In this document: piece by piece, positions 1 through 6,343 of the stretch
Numbering within the stretch: the stretch's first letter is position 1
Layout of the letters: each line of letters begins with the position of its first letter
Assembly: GCA_030636765.1 (NCBI GenBank)
Contig: DAOVWI010000051.1
Span: 1-12,832, forward strand
DNA length: 12,832 nucleotides
Reading direction: 5' to 3'
Source: Gemmatimonadales bacterium
Lineage (GTDB): Bacteria; Gemmatimonadota; Gemmatimonadetes; Palauibacterales; Palauibacteraceae
Made by a program: the position numbers and the translations under genes
The notes under the pieces: generated by a model
The model's input: only the letters and a program-made list of their open reading frames with translations
Told to the model about the DNA's origin: nothing
Database searches by the model: none

Positions 1-1
1 T

Positions 2-94
2 CGGGTGCTCGTGACTGAGGAAGGCCGGCTTGTTGGCGTAGCGAGCACTACGGACATCGTCAAGGCCGTGGCGCAGCACGGCCTCGGAGGCTGA
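2..94 (+). CDS. CBS-domain protein, C-terminal end only (partial)
   Basis: Only the last 30 codons are in the window; the gene begins upstream. The translation ends RVLVTEEGRLVGVASTTDIV, followed by KAVAQHGLGG and a TGA stop. The order beta strand, 'EEGRLVGVAS', beta strand, 'TDIVKAV' helix is the typical second half of a CBS motif, as in CBS-pair proteins that bind adenosyl nucleotides and regulate partner domains. What else the protein contains cannot be seen. The DUF5335 gene starts 40 bases downstream on the same strand, so the two are probably co-transcribed. The CBS call is fairly sure; the specific role is unknown. Confidence 0.7.
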   Translation, partial: RVLVTEEGRLVGVASTTDIVKAVAQHGLGG

Positions 95-134
95 GGAAGC
101 CGTCGGAACCGCAATCCCAGTCGAGAGGTGCGAC

Positions 135-479
135 ATGTACCGCGAGATCCCGAGAGAGCGCTGGGCCATTGAGCTCGCTGCCTTCACCGCTCGCAACGCC
201 CAGCGCCCGACCGTGATCGAGATCGACATTCCCGACATCGGCGTACAGGAACAGGAGCACGATTACCCGTTGCGGGGCATCACCTACGACCGCCGTGACG
301 AGCGCGTCTCCATCATGCTGGGCGAGCTGGAGGGCGCGGACCCGCACCTCACACACTCCATCCCGGCCGTGCGGAGCGTGGCTATCGGGAAGGCGCCCGA
401 GAGGAGGTCGGAGGTGGTGCGGATCGCTCACGATGACGGCCAGACGCTCGTGTGGGCGAAGGAGATCCAGGCCGGCTAG
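135..479 (+). CDS. DUF5335 family protein
   Basis: This is a 114-residue soluble protein with no signal peptide or membrane helix. It starts MYREIPRERW and has a central stretch 'PLRGITYDRRDERVSIMLGE' followed by 'LTHSIPAVRSV' and a final 'ETL/QTLVWAKE'-like strand. This pattern matches my memory of the DUF5335 family (small all-beta/alpha proteins of unknown function, often beside CBS or stress genes). The ATG at 135 is preceded by a GAGGTG Shine-Dalgarno sequence at a good distance, which supports this start. It lies 40 bases after the CBS-protein stop and ends 21 bases from the convergent peptidase stop. No biochemical function is proposed. Confidence 0.75.
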   Translation: MYREIPRERWAIELAAFTARNAQRPTVIEIDIPDIGVQEQEHDYPLRGITYDRRDERVSIMLGELEGADPHLTHSIPAVRSVAIGKAPERRSEVVRIAHDDGQTLVWAKEIQAG

Positions 480-504
480 AAAGGCGCTGTCGACAGCCTT
501 CTAG
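476..504. terminator. Palindrome across two convergent stop codons, possible bidirectional terminator
   Basis: The segment reads CTAGAA...TTCTAG at its ends with a perfect core GCTGTCGACAGC at 486-497. Folded, CTG/CAG closes a TCGA loop, then AAGG/CCTT and CTAG/CTAG extend the stem with a 2-base bulge on one side and a 1-base bulge. Each arm includes the TAG stop of one of the convergent genes (stops at 477-479 on + and 503-501 on -). There is no T-run on either side, so it is not a textbook intrinsic terminator. Its position between convergent genes makes a transcription-end role reasonable but unproven. Confidence 0.45.
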
Positions 505-1655
505 AGCGGCAGCAGCAGCACGTTGGCGAGGAGCGCGGTGCGCTCCACGAACCCCTCGACGGAGACGAACTCGTGGGCCGCGTGCGCCCCGTCTCCGATC
601 GGGCCCATGCCGTCGATCGTCGCCGCGTACCGACTCGCCGTGTTCCCGTCCGACATGCCACCCACGGCGGTATCCTCGAGATCGAGACCCAGCTCCCGAC
701 CAGCGGCCCGTACGGCCTCCCAGAGCGCCCGGTTTCCTGGAGTTCGCGTCATCGGTGGACGGCCGATCCCTCCCGTCACCTGGAGCCGGGTGCCCGGAGT
801 GATCGGACGAATCGTACTGATCGCGTATTCCACTCTCGCCGCATCCTTGGCGGAGGGGACCCGCACATCGACCGTCGCGTGCGCCCGCGCCGCGACCACG
901 TTCGGCCGGTAACCTCCCTCGATCACGCCGACGTTCACGGTGATGCCGCGTTCCGGATCGTTCAGGGCATGTAGCTTCTGGATCACGTGAGATAGCTCGA
1001 GGATCGCGCTCGCGCCGGCCTGCGGCTCCAGACCGGCATGGGCGCTCTTTCCCAACACCTCGATCTCGAAGCGTCCGCCTCCCTTTCGTGCGGTCTTGAG
1101 CTTGCCCGTCGGACCGGCGGCAGGCTCGAGGACGAAGACGCGGGCGGCCCGCCGCGCGAGCATTCGGACGTACCGGGTGGAGTCCCGGCTTCCGGTCTCC
1201 TCGTCCGAGTTGACCAGGACGGCGGGCTCGGCAGGCGGCGTCAGACGCAGATCCCGTAGGGCGCGGAGCGCGAAGACGAGCTGGGCGAGCCCGCCCTTCA
1301 TGTCGTAGACGCCGGGGCCGCGGATCACCTCGCCGGTGACTTCGACCGGCATCTCATCCACCGTGCCGAGCGGCCAGACCGTGTCGGTGTGACCGAGAAG
1401 CAGCTGGAACGGCCTGCCCCCGGCGCCCTCTCGAGTCCGCGCGAAGAGGTGCCCGGCGGAGCCACGGCCACGAACGTGCCGGACCCGGAGACCCGCAGAC
1501 TCGAGCCCTTCTCGCAGGAGACGTTGCACGGCGGCCTGGGCCGCGTGGTCGGTGGAAGGCGACTCGACCAGGGCGAGCTGTCGCAGATACTCGACAAGCT
1601 CCTCGCGACGCTCGTGCACCCAAGCGACCAGACGATGCGCGCGTTCGGTGCTCAT
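501..1655 (-). CDS. M20 family zinc metallopeptidase, glutamate carboxypeptidase (CPG2)-like
   Basis: The protein has 384 residues when started at MSTERAHRLV. An upstream in-frame extension of 27 residues would overlap the preceding gene and is rejected; CGGAG lies 5 bases before this ATG. M20 landmarks are all present: 'LLLGHTDTVWPLGT' (H89, D91), 'GPGVYDMKGG' (D118), 'NSDEETGS' (E152 as catalytic base, E153 as zinc ligand), 'VLEPA' (E177) and 'GAHAAHEFV' (H361). By family analogy with Pseudomonas CPG2, H89, D118, E153, E177 and H361 hold two zinc ions. A dimerisation lid domain would occupy roughly 190-300. No signal peptide is seen, so the enzyme is likely cytoplasmic. Family members cleave C-terminal glutamate or other residues from peptides, folates or N-acyl amino acids; the substrate here is unknown. 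It is the last gene of the minus-strand operon, 25 bases after the flavin-reductase stop. Confidence 0.92.
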   Translation of the reverse strand: MSTERAHRLVAWVHERREELVEYLRQLALVESPSTDHAAQAAVQRLLREGLESAGLRVRHVRGRGSAGHLFARTREGAGGRPFQLLLGHTDTVWPLGTVDEMPVEVTGEVIRGPGVYDMKGGLAQLVFALRALRDLRLTPPAEPAVLVNSDEETGSRDSTRYVRMLARRAARVFVLEPAAGPTGKLKTARKGGGRFEIEVLGKSAHAGLEPQAGASAILELSHVIQKLHALNDPERGITVNVGVIEGGYRPNVVAARAHATVDVRVPSAKDAARVEYAISTIRPITPGTRLQVTGGIGRPPMTRTPGNRALWEAVRAAGRELGLDLEDTAVGGMSDGNTASRYAATIDGMGPIGDGAHAAHEFVSVEGFVERTALLANVLLLPL

Positions 1656-1680
1656 GCTCTCCGCCGCTTGAAACCCTTCC

Positions 1681-2289
1681 CTACCGCTTGAAATCCGCGG
1701 GGAACGGGAAGGAGTAGCTCTCCTTGATCGTGGCATATCGGCCGGGACTCAGGTACGCGAGGAGCGGCGAACGGTAGATCAGCTCCTGGTCGTCACGCTC
1801 CGCCGAGCGAAGGGCGTCGGCGTGGACGTGCGAGGCCACCACGCGGCCGACGACGATGCTGTTCAGGCTGAAGCCATCCAAGATCTTGTCGAGGCGACAT
1901 TCCAGGAAGAGGTACCCATCCTGGAGGAACAAACTGTCCACCTCCGACGCCCGGAACGTGGGCAACACCGCGAGTGTGGGCTTCGGCTCCTCGAGGTCCT
2001 CGCGCGGCTCGGCGGTGAGGCTGGTCACCACCACCTGGGTCGGCCGCGGGTAGGTGACGGTGAACTCGCCGGTCTTCCGGATGTTGTGATACGTCTCGTG
2101 CCGGGGCGTACACACGAAGACGAAGTAGTTATCCCACCCGAGCGGGCCGGCCATGTGCTTCGGGGCGAGGTTGTAGTGTTCGCCCTCCTTCGTTCCGATG
2201 ACGACCAGGGGCGCGACCGAGAAGAACTGATCCCAAATCGGCCGCGCCGTATCGAGCGTGACCAGGTCCGGCGGGACGCTGTCTTCCAT
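1681..2289 (-). CDS. Flavin reductase-like (FMN-binding split barrel) protein
   Basis: The protein is 202 residues long with no signal peptide. It resembles flavin reductase-like domain proteins: 'FFSVAPLVVIGT' opens the barrel (23-33), then 'YNLAPKHMAGPLGWDNYFVF' (39-58, FMN-contact region), 'CTPRHETYHNIRKTGEFTVT' (60-79), and 'FLECRLDKI' with 'IVVGRVVASHV' near 128-155, the usual strands in this fold. These proteins bind FMN, and some reduce free flavin with NAD(P)H for a partner monooxygenase; no such partner is in view, so the physiological reaction is open. GGGAAG about 6 bases before the ATG supports the start. It begins 12 bases after the universal stress protein stop, a spacing typical of an operon. 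Confidence 0.85.
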   Translation of the reverse strand: MEDSVPPDLVTLDTARPIWDQFFSVAPLVVIGTKEGEHYNLAPKHMAGPLGWDNYFVFVCTPRHETYHNIRKTGEFTVTYPRPTQVVVTSLTAEPREDLEEPKPTLAVLPTFRASEVDSLFLQDGYLFLECRLDKILDGFSLNSIVVGRVVASHVHADALRSAERDDQELIYRSPLLAYLSPGRYATIKESYSFPFPADFKR

Positions 2290-2301
2290 GCCGACTCTTC
2301 C

Positions 2302-3195
2302 CTACGCTGCCCGAGCCGGGATGGTCAGCACCGGGCAGGGCGCACTCCGAAAAACCCCGTTCGCCACCGAGCCGAAAAGGGAGCGGGCCAGCAGGCCTTC
2401 GCCTCGGGTTCCCATGATGATGAGCGTGCTGGCGTGGCGGGTCGCCGTCACGACGATCTCGAACGCCGGGTCTCCCAGTGCCACGAGGGCCTCGACGCTC
2501 CCCTCCGTGAAACCCGCCTCCTCCAGACGCTCTGCCAACCACCCCTGAGCGCCGCGGCGGGCGTCGCGGTCGACCTCGTCCGCCTTCTCGGCGGACGAGA
2601 CCACCCGCACGTGTTCGTGCAGCGGCATCGGGAGCACGTGCAGCGCGGTGACGGTCGCGCCGAAGCGTCCGGCCAGCTCACGCGCCGCCTCGAGGATCCG
2701 CGCGTCGAGCTCGCCCCCATCGATCGGGGCGAGAATCTGGTCCGGAGAGCCCCCAGGCAGGTGATCCACCAGGAGTACCGGTACACCGGAGCCGTGTATC
2801 AGCCGTTCGGCCGTCGTTCCGAGCACCTCCCAGACTCCACCCCGCGGCGCGTGATGGCCGACGACGATCAGATCCGCGGCGTGCTCCCGCGCCGCCGCCT
2901 CGATCTCCTCGTGCGGCTGCCCCGATCGAACGTCCGTGTCGACCGACCCCCGTCTCGCGCGACGGAGGTCTCGGGCCAGCTCCTCCAGCCGGGTCCGCGC
3001 GCCCTCCTCCGCCATCTCGACGAGCTCGTCCGGAGACGGATACAGGCCGCGCAGGAAGAACGGCGGCGTGGGAACGTGGATCACGTGGACGAGCCGCAGT
3101 GCCGAGTCCGGCGCGAAGTGGATCGCAGCCCAGCGCGCCGCCTCCAATCCGGGCTCCATAAAGTCCACCGCCACCACCATCCGCTCGAGCTTCAT
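2302..3195 (-). CDS. Universal stress protein with two UspA domains
   Basis: This 297-residue cytoplasmic protein has two UspA folds in tandem. Domain 1 (about 1-145) opens with 'MVVAVDF' and ends with 'LIVVGHHAPRGG' and 'LGTTAERLIHGSGVPVLLV'. Domain 2 (about 153-293) opens with 'ILAPIDGG' and ends with 'LIIMGTRGEG' and 'FGSVANGVFRSAPCPVLTI'. The second domain keeps a full G-x2-G-x9-G-S nucleotide-binding pattern (G262, G265, G275-S276), so it is expected to bind ATP; the first is more divergent but keeps the GT(T) and the final PVLLV strand. Usp proteins are induced by starvation, oxidative or membrane stress. It sits 27 bases after the DASS transporter stop, and pairing of Usp with membrane transporters is common. 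It probably modulates or co-responds with that transporter (inference). Confidence 0.92.
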   Translation of the reverse strand: MKLERMVVAVDFMEPGLEAARWAAIHFAPDSALRLVHVIHVPTPPFFLRGLYPSPDELVEMAEEGARTRLEELARDLRRARRGSVDTDVRSGQPHEEIEAAAREHAADLIVVGHHAPRGGVWEVLGTTAERLIHGSGVPVLLVDHLPGGSPDQILAPIDGGELDARILEAARELAGRFGATVTALHVLPMPLHEHVRVVSSAEKADEVDRDARRGAQGWLAERLEEAGFTEGSVEALVALGDPAFEIVVTATRHASTLIIMGTRGEGLLARSLFGSVANGVFRSAPCPVLTIPARAA

Positions 3196-3222
3196 GCCTC
3201 GATCCTACTCAGAACTCGAGGC

Positions 3223-4773
3223 TCACGAAACCGCCGTGCCCGGGCCGAAAACCAGCGCCATAAACAGGAAGGTCGCCAGCGTGATAAGCGCCACGAAAGC
3301 CACGTTGAGCAGGGCCCCCGCCCGCACCATCTGCGGAATCGTGATCGCTCCGCTGCCGTAGACCACGATGTTGGGGCCCGTTGCGACCGGCAGCATGAAG
3401 GCGCAACTCGCTGCCAGCGCCGCGGGGACCGTGAGAAGCAGCGGATTCTGCCCGATGCCTATCGCGACCGCCCCGACGACGGGCAGAAAGGCCGCAGAGG
3501 TGGCCGTGTTGCTGGTCAGCTCGGTGAGGAGGATCATGACGGTCGTGATCGCCATCACGACGAGGATCGACGGCCAGCCGCCGAACCCCTCCATGGCGCT
3601 TCCCACCCACGTCGTGAGGCCCGTTCGCTGAAAGGCCGACGCGAGGCTCAGTCCGCCCCCGAAGAGGAGAAGCGTGCCCCAGGGAAGCCGCTCCGCCGAT
3701 CTCCAGCTCAGCAGCCGCTCTCCCCGGCCAGTTCCAGATGTTCGACCGGCTCCGGGAGTTCGACCGGTTCCGGATGTTTTACCGGTTCCGGAAGGAAGCA
3801 TGAAGAGCAGCAGGCCGGCTCCCACCGCGATGCCGGCGTCGGAGATCCCGGGCAACAGATTGGCGAGGAGCGGACGGGACACCCACAGCAGCGCAGTGAG
3901 GGCGAAGACGAGGGAAACCCGTTTCTCGGGCGTCGAAATCGGTCCGAGCTCGGCCAGTTGGTCGTGGATGAACTCTCTTCCGCCGGGAATCCGCAGGTCC
4001 CCCATCGGAAAGGACACGCGGGTGAGCACCAGATAGGTCACGACGAGGCCGATCGCGACCACCGGGAGCGCGAAAGCCATCCACCGGGCAAAGGCGATGT
4101 CGATCCCGTAGTTCTCTCTGAGAAACGCTACCGCGAAGGCGTTCGGCGGCGTGCCGACGATCGTTCCCAACCCACCGATGCTGCAGGAATAGGCGATCGC
4201 GAGCATCAGCCCGGTGGCGAAGTTGGCGGACTGACGCTCCCGAGCCGGGCTTTCCTCATCCGGCGCCGTCTCCCGCTTCGTCAGCTCGATGACCGACAGA
4301 CCGATGGGGAGCATCATCATGGCCGTGGCTGTGTTGCTGACCCACATGCTGAGGAAGGCCGAAGCGATCATGAAGCCGGCCATGACCGCCGACGGCCGGT
4401 GGCCGAGAGCTCCGATGGTGCGCAGCGCGATCCGCCGCGGGAGACCCCAACGCTCCATGCTGAGCGCCAGGAGGAAGCCGCCGAGGAGGAGAAAGATGAT
4501 CGGGTTGGCGAAGGGACGGGCGGCCTCGTCGATCGATCCGATGCCCAGGAGCGGAATGACGACGAGGGGAACGAGCCCGGTCGCCGGTATCGGAATCGCC
4601 TCGGTCACCCACCAGACGGCCATGAGGAGCGCCACGCCGGCCGTCCGCCAGGCGGGAAGCGAGAGTCCCTCGGGCGCCGGCGCTACGAGGACCGCCAAGC
4701 AGGCGGCCGCTCCGAGGAGCAAGCCGATGCGCCCCCGCCGGCGGCCGCCCGGCCGTTCCGCGTCCCACGTCAT
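3223..4773 (-). CDS. DASS/SLC13 family anion:sodium symporter
   Basis: The protein is 516 residues if started at ATG 4773 (MTWDAERPGG); a TTG 45 bases upstream (4818) would add 15 polar residues. Neither start has a clear ribosome site, so the start is uncertain. About 11-12 hydrophobic segments are visible. Family hallmarks are two SNT motifs (S146-N147-T148 in 'WVSNTATAMMM', S421-N422-T423 in 'LTSNTATSAAF'), each followed later by a G-x-P-N loop ('GTPPN' 207-211, 'ATGPN' 464-468), plus 'GGFLLALSMERWGL' (98-111). In VcINDY-type transporters these residues bind sodium and the carboxylate. The likely role is Na+-coupled uptake of di- or tricarboxylates or another anion; the substrate cannot be read. 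The central loop carries an unusual hexapeptide repeat (329-350). It is the first gene of the operon with Usp, flavin reductase and M20 peptidase. Confidence 0.93.
   Translation of the reverse strand: MTWDAERPGGRRRGRIGLLLGAAACLAVLVAPAPEGLSLPAWRTAGVALLMAVWWVTEAIPIPATGLVPLVVIPLLGIGSIDEAARPFANPIIFLLLGGFLLALSMERWGLPRRIALRTIGALGHRPSAVMAGFMIASAFLSMWVSNTATAMMMLPIGLSVIELTKRETAPDEESPARERQSANFATGLMLAIAYSCSIGGLGTIVGTPPNAFAVAFLRENYGIDIAFARWMAFALPVVAIGLVVTYLVLTRVSFPMGDLRIPGGREFIHDQLAELGPISTPEKRVSLVFALTALLWVSRPLLANLLPGISDAGIAVGAGLLLFMLPSGTGKTSGTGRTPGAGRTSGTGRGERLLSWRSAERLPWGTLLLFGGGLSLASAFQRTGLTTWVGSAMEGFGGWPSILVVMAITTVMILLTELTSNTATSAAFLPVVGAVAIGIGQNPLLLTVPAALAASCAFMLPVATGPNIVVYGSGAITIPQMVRAGALLNVAFVALITLATFLFMALVFGPGTAVS
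3728..3793 (-). repeat. 18-bp tandem repeat coding GTGRTS hexapeptides in the DASS loop
   Basis: Three full 18-base units start at 3728, 3746 and 3764, and a partial fourth starts at 3782. On the coding strand they give GTGR, GAGRTS, GTGRTP and GTGKTS (residues 329-350 of the symporter). The units differ at a few positions (cga/tta, gat/gga), so the array is diverged rather than freshly expanded. It lies in a hydrophilic loop between the two halves of the transporter and is not expected to touch the transport site. Confidence 0.85.
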
Positions 4774-4885
4774 GCAGGTAGGTTCATCTTCACAAGACCG
4801 GTCAACTCGAGCCTCCAAGCCGCCGAAGCGACGGCACGCGCCGGTCAGCGGCCCCGCAAGATGCGGCTAGTCAAGTGAGGAATCC

Positions 4886-5377
4886 ATGCGAAGACCGATC
4901 GTAGCGCTTTTGGTCGTGATCGCCGGGGCCGCTTTGGCCCTACCCGCGGCGGGACAAGACGCAGGCTTCTCCGAGGACGAAGAGGCCATCCGGAGCGTCG
5001 TTCAGCACCTGTTCGACGGGATGAGGGCTGGAGACAGCGCCGCCGTCCGCTCGACCCTGGACGACTCCGCCCGTCTCGTCTCGACGGGCACCCGAGACGG
5101 CGAGCCGGTGATGCACTCCGGTTCGATCGACAGCTTCGTCGAGGCCGTTGGACGACCGCACGACGAGGTGTGGGACGAGCGTCTCTGGGACATCGAGATC
5201 CGGATCGACGACGCCCTGGCGACGGTGTGGACGCAGTACGCCTTCTACGTCGGCCCCAAGCTCAGCCACTGCGGAGTGGACGCCTTCCAACTGTTCAAGA
5301 GCGCGGACGGTTGGAAGATCCTCCAGATCGCCGACACCCGTCGCACGGAAGGGTGCGAGATTCCAGAGGACGAATAG
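4886..5377 (+). CDS. Secreted NTF2-like / SnoaL-fold protein
   Basis: This 163-residue protein has a clear signal peptide: MRRP, a hydrophobic core 'IVALLVVIAGAALALP', and probable cleavage after AAG (about residue 23). The mature part has an NTF2-like plan: helix 'EEAIRSVVQHLFDGMRAGD', strand 'DDSARLVSTGT', and paired strands 'IEIRIDDALATVWTQYAFYV' and 'VDAFQLFKSADGWKILQIAD'. It ends with 'TRRTEGCE'. Two cysteines (C129, C157) could form a disulfide outside the cytoplasm. Members of this superfamily are enzymes or small-ligand binders; no catalytic residues can be assigned, so the function is unknown. The TGAGGA 5 bases before ATG fits the start. It is divergent from the DASS operon across about 110 bases, which probably hold both promoters. 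Confidence 0.85.
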   Translation: MRRPIVALLVVIAGAALALPAAGQDAGFSEDEEAIRSVVQHLFDGMRAGDSAAVRSTLDDSARLVSTGTRDGEPVMHSGSIDSFVEAVGRPHDEVWDERLWDIEIRIDDALATVWTQYAFYVGPKLSHCGVDAFQLFKSADGWKILQIADTRRTEGCEIPEDE

Positions 5378-5472
5378 TCGCCCGTTCCCCGGCTCCGCCG
5401 GCGAAGCTTGCCGTGCAGGCCCGGTCTTGCACAGATTGGGGGCAACGTTGGCGCCCTAACCGTGGACTTAGC

Positions 5473-5486
5473 AAAGGAGGTGATCC
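5473..5486 (+). promoter_or_regulatory. Perfect Shine-Dalgarno, 14 bases complementary to the 16S rRNA 3' end
   Basis: AAAGGAGGTGATCC is the exact complement of the conserved 3' end of bacterial 16S rRNA. Ordinary ribosome sites match 4-7 bases. A GTG codon follows 7 bases after AGGAGG, the ideal distance. The match does not continue into 16S helix 45, so it is not an rRNA fragment. Confidence 0.7.
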
Positions 5487-5487
5487 A

Positions 5488-5553
5488 GTGTCTGATGGGA
5501 GTAGATCCGAGTCTAACTCGGCACGGGCAAGCGATCGCCTCAGCGCACGCTGA
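5488..5553 (+). CDS. Candidate 21-residue leader peptide or microprotein
   Basis: A GTG codon placed ideally behind the extreme Shine-Dalgarno opens a 21-residue frame (VSDGSRSESNSARASDRLSA, then R) closed by TGA. The peptide is hydrophilic, Ser/Arg-rich, and has no membrane segment. An alternative ATG at 5495 in another frame gives a 37-residue peptide with an Arg-rich end (RVRRRRLTALA, to 5608), but it lies 14 bases from the AGGAGG. I do not recognise either. The stop of the 21-mer lies inside a hairpin (5540-5553), so translation would disturb local RNA folding. Coding status rests only on the ribosome site; it could equally be non-coding. Confidence 0.35.
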   Translation: MSDGSRSESNSARASDRLSAR

Positions 5554-5660
5554 AGCCGGGCTCGCTCGGCTCCGCGTACGGCGGAGAAGGTTGACTGCGC
5601 TCGCCTAGCCGCGATGTCGTAAGAGGCCTCGCGTCGAGTTAGGACGGAGCGTACCCCGGC

Positions 5661-5700
5661 GGGCCGCCCGCTACAATAGCTGGCGGCCCGTCCTTTTTTT
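5661..5700 (+). terminator. Strong rho-independent terminator
   Basis: The stem GGGCCGCC (5661-5668) pairs with GGCGGCCC (5682-5689); after a C/T mismatch the inner stem GCTA/TAGC closes a CAA loop. Seven T residues follow at 5694-5700. It ends whatever is transcribed through 5378-5660 and insulates the downstream amidohydrolase remnant. This is the only textbook intrinsic terminator I find in the window. Confidence 0.9.
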
Positions 5701-5751
5701 CTCGAGCCGCTCCTCCCGCAAAGGTCGGTGAACCTCAAACCGGAGGGCCGG

Positions 5752-6262
5752 ATGCCAGTCTCCGCGATTCGTGCTCGCCGCGCTCGGACCCATTCCCTAC
5801 GAGTCGCCCTGCTCGCCACTCTGGTCCTATCGACGCTGGCGCCCTCATCCCCGTACGGGCGATCCAAGCTTCGGCTACTCCGATCACCTGCTCCACGAGT
5901 GGCCCGGGCACGCCGCGATCGTCGACGTCAAGAACGCCCGACTCACGCTCCCCGCATGTATGTGGCCGCACACAGCCTCGGCATCACCGGGGGGCACTGC
6001 GACCGGAACGGCCTACGGCCTGATTGCTCTCGAGGAGCCCGGCATCGAGCAGGGCATCGCGAACGGAGTGTCACAGGTGCGCGAGGCCGTTCGTTACCAG
6101 ATGAAGTACGGCGCGGAACGCGACCTCGGCACCGTGGAGCCGGGCAAGAAGGCGGACCTCATGGCCGCCACCGGGAACCCGCTCCAGGAGATCGAGCTCC
6201 TGAGGGCGGCGGATTTCGTCATGAAGGCCGGCGTTGTGTACAGGAGCGACGGAGTGCCGCGC
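5752..6262 (+). pseudogene. Decayed secreted amidohydrolase (imidazolonepropionase-like), frameshifted and internally deleted
   Basis: An ATG at 5752 with CGGAGG before it opens a signal-peptide-like start (MPVSAIRARRARTHSLRVAL, then LATLVLSTLA). Amidohydrolase pieces then appear in two frames. One frame gives 'PRMYVAAHSLGITGGHCDRN' (about 5945-6005), the other gives 'EPGIEQGIANGVSQVREAVR' and 'YQMKYGA' (about 6036-6117). The latter runs straight into 'ERDLGTVEPGKKADLMAATG' and 'DFVMKAGVVYRSDG' (to about 6255), the normal C-terminal end of the family. In intact relatives, which are about 400 or more residues long, some 200 residues with metal ligands lie between KYGA and ERDLG. The metal-binding HxH near the N-terminus is also missing. 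The gene therefore cannot encode an active enzyme. The stop codon is lost too, and the last frame reads on into the plug-protein gene. Assembly error is possible. Confidence 0.75.
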
Positions 6263-6343
6263 ATCTCGGTGATCGGGAACGGGGAACCCACGCTTCCCGA
6301 AGCCCGTATCATCCGTTGCGCCTTTCGTCGGAGGGACACCTTC

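Larger units (their letters stand above)
5473..5700 (+). ncRNA. Structured transcript segment ended by an intrinsic terminator, possible small RNA
   Basis: The 374 bases between 5378 and 5751 contain no ordinary gene. Within them I see successive local hairpins: CCGAGT-CTA-ACTCGG (5507-5521), TCAGCG/CGCTGA (5540-5553), AGCCG/CGGCT (5554-5571) and CTCCGC-GTACG-GCGGAG (5570-5586), then the terminator at 5661-5700. The third and fourth overlap by two bases and so compete at their edges. This pattern suits a small RNA, a leader with competing folds, or simply the structured 3' end of the NTF2-like gene's transcript. I cannot match it to a known RNA family (not tmRNA, SRP, 6S or RNase P by eye). 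No convincing promoter is visible just upstream. The 5' boundary given is nominal. Confidence 0.35.

Noticed and set aside
1656..1736. 27-residue N-terminal extension of the M20 peptidase
   Set aside because: It would overlap the end of the flavin-reductase gene, is Arg/Ser-rich with no family similarity, and the internal ATG has a suitable ribosome site.
1822..4878. A stop-free frame of about 1018 codons on the + strand
   Set aside because: It lies opposite the flavin-reductase, Usp and DASS genes, all of which have clear family motifs on the minus strand. Its translation is Arg/His/Asp-rich with no recognisable domain, as expected for an antisense frame in GC-rich DNA.
5473..5490. Fragment of 16S rRNA (reverse strand 3' end)
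   Set aside because: The match to the 16S 3' end stops at CCAG; the following bases do not continue into helix 45, so it is a ribosome-binding match and not a gene fragment.
5490..5530. Hammerhead ribozyme core (CTGATG near 5492)
   Set aside because: The core should read CUGAUGA followed by a stem and GAAA. Here it reads CTGATGGG, and no GAAA follows the CCGAGT/ACTCGG hairpin.
5672..5677. TACAAT as a -10 promoter box
   Set aside because: It forms the inner stem and loop of the terminator hairpin, and no -35-like hexamer lies 16-18 bases upstream.
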